Translations under genes and position numbers: made by a program
Shown: positions 1 through 10,648 of the stretch, piece by piece
Numbering within the stretch: the first letter of the stretch is position 1
Layout of the letters: each line of letters begins with the position of its first letter
The notes under the pieces: model-generated
Databases searched by the model: none
What the model was told of the DNA's origin: nothing
Seen by the model: the letters and a program-made list of their open reading frames with translations, nothing else
Assembly: GCF_051020985.1 (NCBI RefSeq)
Contig: NW_027475133.1
Coordinates: 930,001 to 994,000 of the forward strand
Direction of reading: 5' to 3'
DNA length: 64,000 nucleotides
Origin: Nomia melanderi
Lineage: Eukaryota; Arthropoda; Insecta; Hymenoptera; Halictidae

Positions 1-30
1 GGTCAGTGAAAAATCCAATATATATCTGGT

Positions 31-36
31 GATATC
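31..36. other. EcoRV site conserved in most monomers
   Basis: GATATC lies at m31-36 and recurs with 175-base spacing through most of the array. It is lost where a type B' segment covers it (GGAGCTTTCTCGG instead) and in monomers reading GAAATCACGGG or GATATTTCGGG, for example near 29,585, 32,755, 34,155 and 35,735. An EcoRV digest should therefore give a 175-bp ladder. Confidence 0.9.
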
Positions 37-47
37 TCGGGTGCTAT

Positions 48-84
48 TACAGATAGCGCAATAAATCAAAGTGCATTGTCTGTA
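48..84 (+). repeat. Polymorphic dyad in A1 monomers
   Basis: TACAGA (m48-53) is complementary to TCTGTA (m79-84), and the inner CAAT (m59-62) is complementary to ATTG (m75-78), so A1 monomers can form a bulged hairpin. In A2 monomers m50 is G, m78 is A and m83 is C, and each breaks a pair. This base-pairing is seen in the sequence. Any role is unknown, and short dyads of this kind can occur by chance. Confidence 0.5.
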
Positions 85-121
85 GGAGGCCCTGGCGCAT
101 GAATCTGTGCAGCGGGAACGA

Positions 122-138
122 CCTCGGACCACCAGGGG
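122..138 (+). other. Weak CENP-B-box-like motif in each monomer
   Basis: The segment CCTCGGACCACCAGGGG matches the published core pattern NTTCGNNNNANNCGGGN at seven of nine fixed positions; the mismatches are C for T at box position 2 and A for C at box position 13. Some monomers reach eight of nine: CTTCGG... at 472-488 and 43,345-43,361, and ...ACCCGGGG at 16,222-16,238, 18,146-18,162 and 23,220-23,236. I found none with nine. A 7/9 match somewhere on either strand of a 175-bp unit is expected by chance nearly half the time, so this is only suggestive. Confidence 0.3.
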
Positions 139-143
139 CCGAG
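123..143. repeat. Short inverted repeat CTCGG...CCGAG
   Basis: CTCGG (m123-127) and CCGAG (m139-143) flank an 11-base spacer in nearly every monomer. Variants such as GGGACGAG (for example near 1,535, 3,285 and 13,088) or CCTAGGACC (many monomers at 47-57 kb) break one arm without repair in the other, which argues against strong selection for the stem. Confidence 0.4.
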
Positions 144-910
144 AAAACCACAGTCTCATGGGGCCGGACCCTCAGGGTCAGGGGAAAATCCAATATATAT
201 CTGGTGATATCTCGGGTGCTATTAGAGATAGCGCAATAAAGCAGAGTGAATTATCGGCAGGAGGCCCTGGCGCATGAATCTGCGCAACGGGAACGACCTC
301 GGACCACCAGGGGCCGTGAAAACCACAGTCTCATGGGGCCGGGCACTCAGGGTCAGGGGAAAATCCAATATATATCTGGTGATATTTCGGGTGCTATTAC
401 AGATAGCGCAATAAATCAAAGTGCATTGTCTGTAGGAGGCCCTGGCGCATGAATCTGGCCTGCGGGAACGACTTCGGACCACCAGGGGCCGAGAAAATTA
501 CAGATTTTCGGTATCCGCCACCCACAGTCATGTAAAAATCCAGCATATATATGGAGCTTTCTCGGGAGCTATTACAGATAGCGCAATAAATCAAAGTGCA
601 CTGTCTGTAGGAGGCCCTGGCGCATGAATCTGGCCTGCGGGAACGACATCGGACAACCAGGGGCCGAGAAAATTACAGATTTTCGGTATCCGCCACCCAA
701 AGTCATGTAAAAATCCAGCATATATATGGAGCTTTCTCGGGAGCTATTACAGATAGCGCAATAAATCAAAGTGCACTGTCTGTAGGAGGCCCTGGCGCAT
801 GAATCTGGGCAGCGGGAACGACCTCGGACCACCAGGGGCCGAGAAAACCACCGTCTAACGGGGCCGGACACTCCGGCTCAGGGGAAAATCCAATATATAT
901 CTGGCGATAT

Positions 911-1539
911 CTCGGGTGCTATTACAGATAGCGCAATAAATCAAAGTGCATTGTCTGTAGGAGGCCCTGGCGCATGAATCTGGCCAGCGGGAACGACCTC
1001 GGACCACCAGGGGCCGAGAGAACCACAGTCTCATGGGGCCGGACACTCAGGGTCAGGGAAAAATCCAATATATATCTGGTGATATCTCGGGTGCTATTAC
1101 AGATAGCGCAATAAATCGAAGCGCATTGTCGGTAGGAGGCCCTGGCGCCTGAATCTGTGCAGTGGGAACGACCTCGGACAACCAGGGGCCGAGAAAAACA
1201 CCGTCTCATGGGGCCGGACACTCAGGGTCAGTGAAAAATAAAATATATATCTTGTGATATCTCGGGTGCTATTACAGATAGCGCAATAAATCAAAGTGCA
1301 TTGTCTGTAGGAGGCCCTGGCGCATGAATCTGGCCAGCGGGAACGACCTCGGACCACCAGGGGCCGAGAGAACCACAGTCTCATGGGGCCGGACACTCAG
1401 GGTCAGGGAAAAATCCAATATATATCTGGTGATATCTCGGGTGCTATTACAGATAGCGCAATAAATCGAAGCGCATTGTCGGTAGGAGGCCCTGGCGCCT
1501 GAATCTGTGCAGTGGGAACGACCTCGGACAACCAGGGGA
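911..1539 (+). repeat. Two-monomer tandem duplication (350 bp)
   Basis: Bases 911-1,189 match 1,261-1,539 at an offset of 350. Shared private variants include GGCCAGCGGG, ATCGAAGCGCATTGTCGG and GGCGCCTGAATC. The match stops where GGGGCC becomes GGGGAC. Confidence 0.8.
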
Positions 1540-1796
1540 CGAGAAAACCACAGTCTCATGGGGCAGGACACTCAGGGTCAGGGGAAAATCCAATATATAT
1601 CTGGTGATATCTCGGGTGCTATTAGAGATAGCGCAATAAATCAAAGTGCATTGTCTGTAGGAGGCCCTGGCGCATGAATCTGTGCAGCGGGAACGTCCTC
1701 GGACCTCCAGGGGCCGAGACAACCACCGTCTCATGGGGCCGGACACTCAGGGTCAGGGGAAAATCCAATATATATCTGGTGATATGTCGGGTGCTA

Positions 1797-4700
1797 TTAC
1801 AGATAGCGCAATAAATCAAAGTGCATTGTCTGTAGGAGGCCCTGGCGCATGAATCTGTACAGCGGGAACGACCTCGGACCACCAGGGGCCGAGAAAAACA
1901 CCGTCTCATGGGGCCGGACACTCAGGGTCAGTGAAAAATAAAATATATATCTGGTGATATCTCGGGTGCTATTACAGATAGCGCAATAAATCAAACTGCA
2001 TTGTCTGTAGGAGGCCCTGGCGCATGAATCTGTGCTGCGGGAACGACCTCGGAACACAAGGGGCCGAGACAACCACCGTCTCATGGGGCCGGACACTCAG
2101 GGTCAGGGAAAAATCCAATATATATCTGGTGATATCTCGGGTGCTATTACAGATAGCACAATAAATCAAAGTGCATTGTCTGTAGGAGGCCCTGGCTCAT
2201 GAATCTGTACAGCGGGAACGACCTCGGACCACCAGAGGCCGAGAAAAACACCGTCTCATGGGGCCGGACACTCAGGGTCAGTGAAAAATAAAATATATAT
2301 CTGGTGATATCTCGGGTGCTATTACAGATAGCGCAATAAATCAAACTGCATTGTCTGTAGGAGGCCCTGGCGCATGAATCTGTGCAGCGGGAACGACCTC
2401 GGACCACCAGGGTCCGAGAAAATCACAGTCTCATGGGGCCGGACCCTCAGGGTCAGGTGAATATCCTATATATATCTGTTGATATCTCGGGTGCTATTAG
2501 AGATAGCGCAATAAACCAAAGAGAATTATCTGCAGGAGGCCCTGGCGCATGAATCTGTGCAACGGGAACGACCTCGGACCACCAGGGGCCGAGAAAACCA
2601 CAGTCTCATGGGGCCGGACACTCAGGTTCAGGTGAATATCCTATATATATCTGGTGATATCTCGGGTGCTATTAGAGATAGCGCAATAAACCAAAGAGAA
2701 TTATCTGCAGGAGGCCCTGGCGCATGAATCTGTGCAACGGGAACGACCTCGGACCACCAGGGTCCGAGAAAATCACAGTCTCATGGGGCCGGACACTCAG
2801 GGTCAGGGGAAAACCCAATATATATCTGGTGATATCTCGGGTGCTATTAGAGATAGCGCAATAAACCAAAGTGAATTATCTGCAGGAAGCCCTGGCGCAT
2901 GAATCTGTGCAACGGGAACGACCTCGGACCACCAGGGGCCGAGAAAACCACAGTCTCATGGTGCCGGACACTCAGGGTCAGGGGAAAACCCAATATATAT
3001 CTGGTGATATCTCGGGTGCTATTAGAGATAGCGCAATAAACCAAAGTGAATTATCTGCAGGAGGCCCTGGCGCATGAATCTGTGCAACGGGAACGACCTC
3101 GAACCACCAGGGGCCGAGAAAACCACAGTCTCATGGTGCCGGACACTCAGGGTCAGGGAAAAATCCAATATATATCTGGTGATATCTCGGGTGCTATTAC
3201 AGGTAGCGCAATAAATCGAAGCGCATTGTCTGTAGGAGGCCCTGGCGCCTGAATCTGTGCAGTGGGAACGACCTCGGACAACCAGGGGACGAGAAAACCA
3301 CAGTCTCATGGGGCCGGACACTCAGGGTCAGGGGAAAATCCAATATATATCTGGTGATATCTCGGGTGCTATTAGAGATAGCGCAATAAATCAAAGTGCC
3401 TTGTCTGTAGGAGGCCCTGGCGCATGAATCTGTGCAGCGGGAACGACCTCGGACCACCAGGGGCCGAGAAAAACACCGTCTCATGGGGCCGGACACTCAG
3501 GGTCAGTGAAAAATAAAATATATATCTGGTGATATCTCGGGTGCTATTACAGATAGCGCAATAAATCAAAGTGCATTGTCTGTAGGAGGCCCTGGCGCAT
3601 GAATCTGTGCAGCGGGAACGACCTCGGACCACCAGGGTCCGAGAAAATCACAGTCTCATGGGGCCGGACACTCAGGGTCAGGGGAAAACCCAATATATAT
3701 CTGGTGATATCTCGGGTGCTATTACAGATAGCGCAATAAATCAAACTGCATTGTCTGTAGGAGGCCCTGGCGCATGAATCTGTGCAGTGGGAACGACCTC
3801 GGACAACCAGGGGACGAGAAAACCACAGTCTCATGGGGCCGGACACTCAGGGTCAGGGGAAAATCCAATATATATCTGGTGATATCTCGGGTGCTATTAG
3901 AGATAGCGCAATAAATCAAAGTGCCTTGTCTGTAGGAGGCCCTGGCGCATGAATCTGTGCAGCGGGAATGACCTCGGACCATCAGGGGCCGAGAAAAACA
4001 CCGTCTCATGGGGCCGGACACTCAGGGTCAGTGAAAAATAAAATATATATCTGGTGATATCTCGGGTGCTATTACAGATAGCACAATAAATCAAAGTGCA
4101 TTGTCTGTAGGAGGCCCTGGCGCATGAATCTGTGCAGCGGGAACGACCTCGGACCACCAGGGTCCGAGAAAATCACAGTCTCATGGGGCCGGACACTCAG
4201 GGTCAGGGGAAAACCCAATATATATCTGGTGATATCTCGGGTGCTATTACAGATAGCGCAATAAATCAAACTGCATTGTCTGTAGGAGGCCCTGGCGCAT
4301 GAATCTGTGCAGCGGGAACGACCTCGGACCACCAGGGTCCGAGAAAATCACAGTCTCATGGGGCCGGACCCTCAGGGTCAGGTGAATATCCTATATATAT
4401 CTGTTGATATCTCGGGTGCTATTAGATATAGCGCAATAAACCAAAGAGAATTATCTGCAGGAGGCCCTGGCGCATGAATCTGTGCAAGGGGAACGACCTC
4501 GGACCACCAGGGGCCGAGAAAACCACAGTCAAATGGGCCCGGACACTCAGGGTCAGGGTAAAATCCAATATATATCTGGTGATATCTCGGGTGCTATTAC
4601 AGATAGCGCAATAAATCAAACTGCATTGTCTGTAGGAGGCCCTGGCGCATGAATCTGTGCTGCGGGAACGACCTCGGAACACAAGGGGCCGAGACAACCA

Positions 4701-4960
4701 CCGTCTCATGGGGCCGGACACTCAGGGTCAGGGAAAAATCCAATATATATCTGGTGATATCTCGGGTGCTATTACAGATAGCACAATAAATCAAAGTGCA
4801 TTGTCTGTAGGAGGCCCTGGCTCATGAATCTGTACAGCGGGAACGACCTCGGACCACCAGGGGCCGAGACAACAACCGTCTCATGGGGCTGGACACTCAG
4901 GGTCAGTGAAAAATAAAATATATATCTGGTGATATCTCGGGTGCTATTACATATAGCGCA
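1797..4960 (+). repeat. Fifteen-monomer-spaced copy (2,625 bp offset)
   Basis: The stretch around 1,930-2,240 recurs around 4,555-4,865, sharing GCTGCGGGAACG, CGGAACACAAGG, GATAGCACAATAAATC and GGCTCATGAATC. The copies diverge on both sides; the AAATAAAATATAT variant seen at 1,931 is absent at the matching place in the right copy. This is an older block copy blurred by later exchange. Confidence 0.7.
3250..4290 (+). repeat. Three-monomer tandem duplication (525 bp)
   Basis: About 3,250-3,765 matches 3,775-4,290 at an offset of 525, with shared GCAGTGGGAACG, ACAACCAGGGGACGAG and GTGCCTTGTC variants. I count about three differences, including GGGAATGACC and GCACAATAA in the second copy. Confidence 0.75.
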
Positions 4961-4961
4961 G

Positions 4962-7900
4962 TAAACCAAAGTGAATTATCTGCAGGAGGACCTGGCGCAT
5001 GAATCTGTGCAGCGGGAACGACCTCGGACCACCAGGGGCCGAGACAACCACCGTCTCATGGGGCCGGACACTCAGGGTCAGGGTAAAATCCAATATATAT
5101 CTGGTGATATCTCGGGTGCTATTACATATAGCGCAATAAATCAAAGTGCATTGTCTGTAGGAGGCCCTGGCGCATGAATCTGTGCAATGTGAACGACCTC
5201 GGACCACCAGGGGCCGAGAAAACCACAGTCTCATGGGGCCGAACACTCTGGGTCAGGGTAAAATCCAATATATAACTGTTGATATCTTGGGTGCTATTAG
5301 AGATAGGGCAATAAACCAAAGTGAATTATCTGCAGGAGACACTGGCGCATGAATCTGTGCAGCGGGAACGACCTCAGACCACCAGGGGCCGAGACAACAA
5401 CCGTCTCATGGGGCTGGACACTCAGGGTCAGGGTAAAATCCAATATATATCTGGTGATATCTCGGGTGCTATTACATATAGCGCAATAAATCAAAGTTCA
5501 TTGTCTGCAGGAGACACTGGTGCATGAATCTGTGCAGCGGGAACGACCTCGGACCACCAGGGGCCGAGACAACAACCGTCTCATGGGGCCTGACACTCAG
5601 GGTCAGGGTAAAATCCAATATATATCTGGTGATATCTCGGGTGCTATTACATATAGCGCAATAAATCAAAGTTCATTGTCTGTAGGAGGCCCTGGCGCAT
5701 GAATCTGTACAGCGGGAACGACCTCGGACCCCCAGGGGCCGAGAAAACCACCGTCTCATGGGGCCGGACACTCAGGGTCAGTGAAAAATCCGATATATAT
5801 CTGGTGATATCTCGGGTGCTATTACAGATAGCGCAATAAATCAAAGTGCATTGTCTGTAGGAGGCCCTGGCGCATGAATCTGTACAGTGGGAACGACCTC
5901 GGACCACCAGGGGCCGAGAAAAACACCGTCTCATGGGGCCGGACACTCAGGGTCAGTGAAAAATAAAATATATATCTGGTGATATCTTGGGTGCTATTAG
6001 AGATAGCGCAATAAACCAAAGTGAATTATCTGCAGGAGGACCTGGCGCATGAATCTGTGCAGCGGGAACGACCTCGGACCACCAGGGGCCGAGACAACCA
6101 CCGTCTCATGGGGCCGGACACTCAGGGTCAGGGTAAAATCCAATATATATCTGGTGATATCTCGGGTGCTATTACATATAGCGCAATAAATCAAAGTGCA
6201 TTGTCTGTAGGAGGCCCTGGCGCATGAATCTGTGCAATGTGAACGACCTCGGACCACCAGGGGCCGAGAAAACCACAGTCTCATGGGGCCGAACACTCTG
6301 GGTCAGGGTAAAATCCAATATATAACTGTTGATATCTTGGGTGCTATTAGAGATAGGGCAATAAACCAAAGTGAATTATCTGCAGGAGACACTGGCGCAT
6401 GAATCTGTGCAGCGGGAACGACCTCAGACCACCAGGGGCCGAGACAACAACCGTCTCATGGGGCTGGACACTCAGGGTCAGGGTAAAATCCAATATATAT
6501 CTGGAGATATCTCGGGTGCTATTACATATAGCGCAATAAATCAAAGTTCATTGTCTGCAGGAGACACTGGTGCATGAATCTGTGCAGCGGGAACGACCTC
6601 GGACCACCAGGGTCCGAGAAAATCACAGTCTCATGGGGCCGGACACACAGGGTCAGGGAAAAATCCAATATATATCTGGTGATATCTCGGGTGCTACTAC
6701 AGATAGCGCAATAAATCAAAGTGCATTGTCTGTAGGAGGCCCTGGCGCATGAATCTGTACAGCGGGAACGACCTCGGACCACCAGGGACCGAGAAAAACA
6801 CCGTCTCATGGGACCGGACACTCAGGGTCAGGGAAACATCCAATATATATCTGGCGATATCTCGGGTGCTATTACAGATCGCGCAATAAATCAAAGTGCA
6901 TTGTCTGTAGGAGGCCCTGGCGCATGAATCTGTACAGCGGGGACGACCTCGGACCACCAGGGGCCGAGAAAAACACCGTCTCATGGGGCCGGACACTCAG
7001 GGTCAGTGAAAAATAAAATATATATCTTGTGATATCTCGGGTGCTATTACAGATAGCGCAATAAATCAAAGTGCGTTGTCTGTAGGAGGCCCTGGCGCAT
7101 GAATCTGTACAGCGGGAACGACCTCGGACCACCAGGGTCCGAGAAAATCACAGTCTCATGGGGCCGGACACTCAGGGTCAGGTGAATATCCTATATATAT
7201 CTGGTGATATCTCGGGTGCTATTAGAGTTAGCGCAATAAACCAAAGAGAATTATCTGCAGGAGGCCGTGGCGCATGAATCTGTGCAACGGGAACGACCTC
7301 GGACCACCAGGGGCCGAGAAAACAACACAGTCTCATGGGGCCGGACTCTCAGGGTCAGGGAAAAATCCAATATATATCTGGTGATATCTCGGGTGCTATT
7401 ACATATAGCGCAATAAATCAAAGTGCATTGTCTGTAGGAGGCCCTGGCGCATGAATCTGTGCAATGTGAACGACCTCGGACCACCAGGGGCCGAGAAAAC
7501 CACAGTCTCATGGGGCCGAACACTCTGGGTCAGGGTAAAATCCAATATATAACTGTTGATATCTTGGGTGCTATTAGAGATAGGGCAATAAACCAAAGTG
7601 AATTATCTGCAGGAGACACTGGCGCATGAATCTGTGCAGCGGGAACGACCTCGGACCACCAGGGGCCGAGACAACAACCGTCTCATGGGGCTGGACACTC
7701 AGCGTCAGGGTAAAATCCAATATATATCTGGTGATATCTCGGGTGCTATTACATATAGCGCAATAAATCAAAGTTCATTGTCTGCAGGAGACACTGGTGC
7801 ATGAATCTGTGCAGCGGGAACGACCTCGGACCACCAGGGGCCGAGACAACAACCGTCTCATGGGGCCTGACACTCAGGGTCAGGGTAAAATCCAATATAT

Positions 7901-8157
7901 ATCTGGTGATATCTCGGGTGCTATTACATATAGCGCAATAAATCAAAGTTGATTGTCTGTAGGAGGCCCTGGCGCATGAATCTGTACAGCGGGAACGACC
8001 TGGGACCACCAGGGGCCGAGAAAACCACCGTCTCATGGGGCCGGACACTCAGGGTCAGTGAAAAATCCGATATATATCTGGTGATATCTCGGGTGCTATT
8101 ACAGATAGCGCAATAAATCAAACTGCATTGTCTGTAGGAGGCCCTGGCGCATGAATC
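4962..8157 (+). repeat. Triplicated block: 6- and 7-monomer spacing
   Basis: Bases 4,962-5,572 match 6,012-6,622 (offset 1,050, one difference seen at GGAGATATC). A third copy runs from about 7,372; it matches the first from about 5,095 to 5,880 at an offset of 2,277. All three share GCAATGTGAACG, GAACACTCTGGG and ATAACTGTTGATATCTTGG. From about 8,157 the third copy continues as a match to about 6,755 at an offset of 1,402. The extra 2 bases come from the insertion at about 7,325. Confidence 0.85.
7315..7335. other. 2-base insertion in one monomer
   Basis: GAGAAAACAACACAGTCTC replaces GAGAAAACCACAGTCTC. It is the only net insertion in the window and shifts the repeat register by +2 until about 9,984. 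Confidence 0.9.
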
Positions 8158-9980
8158 TGTACAGCGGGAACGATCTCGGACCACCAGGGACCGAGAAAAA
8201 CACCGTCTCATGGGACCGGACACTCAGGGTCAGGGAAACATCCAATATATATCTGGCGATATCTCGGGTGCTATTACAGATAGCGCAATAAATCAAAGTG
8301 CATTGTCTGTAGGAGGCCCTGGCGCATGAGTCTGTACAGCGGGAACGACCTCGGACCACCAGGGGCCGAGAAAAACACCGTCTCATGGGGCCGGACACTC
8401 AGGGTCAGTGAAAAATAAAATATATATCTGGTGATATCTCGGGTGCTATTACAGATAGCGCAATAAATCAAAGTGCGTTGTCTGTAGGAGGCCCTGACGC
8501 ATGAATCTGTACAGCGGGAACGACCTCGGACCACCAGGGTCCGAGAAAATCACAGTCTCATGGGGCCGGACACTCAGGGTCAGGTGAATATCCTATATAT
8601 ATCTGGTGATATCTCGGGTGCTATTAGAGATAGCGCAATAAATCAAAGTGCACTGTCTGTAGGAGGCCCTGGCGCACGAATCTGTGCAGCGGGAACGACC
8701 TCGGACCACCAGGGGCCGAGAAAACCACCGTCTCATGGGGCCGGACACTCAGGGTCAGTGAAAAATCCAATATATATCTGGTGATATCTCGGGTGCTATT
8801 ACAGATAGCGCAATAAATCAAAGTGCATTGTCTGTAGGAGGCCCTGGCGCATGAATCTGTGCAGCGGGAACGACCTCGGACCACCAGGGGCCGAGAAAAC
8901 CACAGTCTCATGGGGCCGGACACTCAGGGTCAGGGCAAAATACAATATATATCTGGTGATATCTCGGGTGCTATTAGAGATAGCGCAATAAACCAAAGTG
9001 AATTCTCTGCAGGAGGCCCTGGCGCATGAATGTGTGCAGAGGGAACGACCTCGGACCACCAGGGGCCGAGGAAACCACAGTCTCATGGGGCCGGACACTC
9101 AGGGTCAGGGAAAAATCCAATATATATCTGGTGATATCTCGGGTGCTATTAGATACAGCGCAATAAACCAAAGTGAATTATCTGCAGGAGGCCCTGGCGA
9201 ATGAATCTGGGCAGCGGGAACGACCTCGGACCACCAGGGGCCGAGAAAACCACCGTCTAACGGGGCCGGACACTCAGGCTCAGAGGAAAATCCAATATAT
9301 ATCTGGCGATATCTCGGGTGCTATTAGAGATAGCGCAATAAATCAAAGTGCATTGTCTGTAGGAGGCCCTGGCGCATGAATCTGGGCAGCGGGAACGACC
9401 TCGGACCACCAGGGGCCGAGAAAACCACCGTCTCATGGGGCCGGACACTCAGGGTCAGGGGAAAATCCAATATATATCTGGTGATATGTCGGGTGCTATT
9501 AGAGATAGCGCAATAAACCAAAGTGAATTATCTGCAGGAGGCCCTGGCGCATGAATCGGTGCAGCGGGAACGACCTCGGACCACCACAGGCCGAGAAAAC
9601 CACCGTCACATGGGGCCGGACGCTAAGGGTCACGGAAAAATCCAATATATATCTGGTGATATCTCGGGTGCTATTACAGATAGCGCAATAAATCAAAGTT
9701 CATTACGTGTAGGAGGCCCTGGCGCATGAATCTGTGCAGCGGGACCGTCCTCGGACCTCCAGGGGCCGAGACAACGACCGTCTCATGGGGCCGGACACTC
9801 AGGGTCAGGGTAAAATCCAATATATATCTGGTGATATCTCGGGTGCTATTACAGATAGCGGAATAAATCAGAGTGCATTGTCTGTAGGAGGCCCTGGCGC
9901 ATGAATGTGGGCAGCGGGAACGACCTCGGACCACCAGGGGCCGAGAAAATTACAGATTTTCGGTATCCGCCACCCAAAGT

Positions 9981-9992
9981 CATGAAAAATCC
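9981..9992. other. 1-base deletion in a B' monomer
   Basis: CATGAAAAATCC replaces CATGTAAAAATCC. Confidence 0.9.
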
Positions 9993-10633
9993 AGCATATA
10001 TATGGAGCTTTCTCGGGAGCTATTACAGATAGCGCAATAAATCAAAGTGCACTGTCTGTAGGAGGCCCTGGCGCATGAATCTGGCCTGCGGGAACGACAT
10101 CGGACAACCAGGGGCCGAGAAAATTACAGATCTTCGGTATCCGCCACCCAAAGTCATGTAAAAATCCAGCATATATATGGAGCTTTCTCGGGAGCTATTA
10201 CAGATAGCGCAATAAATCAAAGTGCACTGTCTGTAGGAGGCCCTGGCGCATGAATCTGGGCAGCGGGAACGACCTCGGACCACCAGGGGCCGAGAAAACC
10301 ACCGTCTAACGGGGCCGGACACTCCGGCTCAGGGGAAAATCCAATATATATCTGGCGATATCTCGGGTGCTATTAGAGATAGCGCAACAAATCAAATTGC
10401 AGTGTCTGCAGGAGGCCCTGGAGCATGAATCTGGGCAGCGGGAACGACCTCGGACCACCAGGGGCCGAGACAACCACCGTCTCATGGGGCCGGACACTCA
10501 GGGTCAGTGTAAAATCCAATATATATCTGGTGATATCTCGGGTGCTATTACATATAGCGCAATAAATCAAAGTTCATTGTCTGTAGGGGGCCCTGGCGCA
10601 TGAATCTGTACAGCGGGAACGACCTCGGACCAC

Positions 10634-10648
10634 CAGGGGCGAGAAAAC
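10634..10648. other. 1-base deletion
   Basis: CAGGGGCGAGAAAA replaces CAGGGGCCGAGAAAA. The register returns to zero offset here. Confidence 0.9.

Larger units (their letters stand above)
1..175 (+). repeat. Reference monomer (register used in this annotation)
   Basis: Used as the map for all monomers. m8-27 is an AT-rich tract containing AATCCAATATATAT. m31-36 is GATATC (EcoRV). m41-85 carries the A1/A2 haplotype sites. m86-121 is a moderately conserved GGCCCTGGCGCATGAATCTG region with common variants at m91-112. m122-143 is a CG-rich inverted-repeat segment. m144-175 contains CATGGGGCCGGACACTCAGG and is the part most often replaced in types B and B'. The register start is arbitrary. Nine CpGs occur in the consensus. 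Confidence 0.9.
1231..8430 (+). repeat. Local variant with GTGAAAAATAAAATATAT (9 copies)
   Basis: Nine monomers have GTGAAAAATAAAATATAT where most have GGGAAAAATCCAATATAT. The starts are 1231, 1931, 2281, 3506, 4031, 4906, 5956, 7006 and 8408. I see none outside this 7.2-kb zone. Spacings are 2 to 8 monomers. This marks a locally amplified lineage. Confidence 0.85.
498..10170 (+). repeat. Type B' monomer pairs, left group (498, 673, 9,950, 10,124)
   Basis: Four monomers carry the diverged B' segment, which begins TTACAGATTTTCGG and runs to GGAGCTTTCTCGGGAGC in the next monomer, about 60 bases replacing the usual sequence. The starts are 498, 673, 9,950 and 10,124 (the last reads GATCTTCGG). 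They form two adjacent pairs 9.45 kb apart. The surrounding 0.5 kb also matches at an offset of 9,451 (54 monomers plus 1 base), so one pair is a copy of the other. No B' occurs between them. Confidence 0.85.

Noticed and set aside
8..27. CCAAT/TATA-like promoter in the AT-rich tract
   Set aside because: AATCCAATATATAT resembles these motifs, but it is present in every monomer with no gene downstream. AT-rich satellite tracts make such matches by chance.
498..560. Type B/B' segment as a transposon insertion
   Set aside because: There is no target duplication, terminal repeat or length change. The segment aligns without gaps to A monomers at roughly half its positions, so it is a diverged monomer part.
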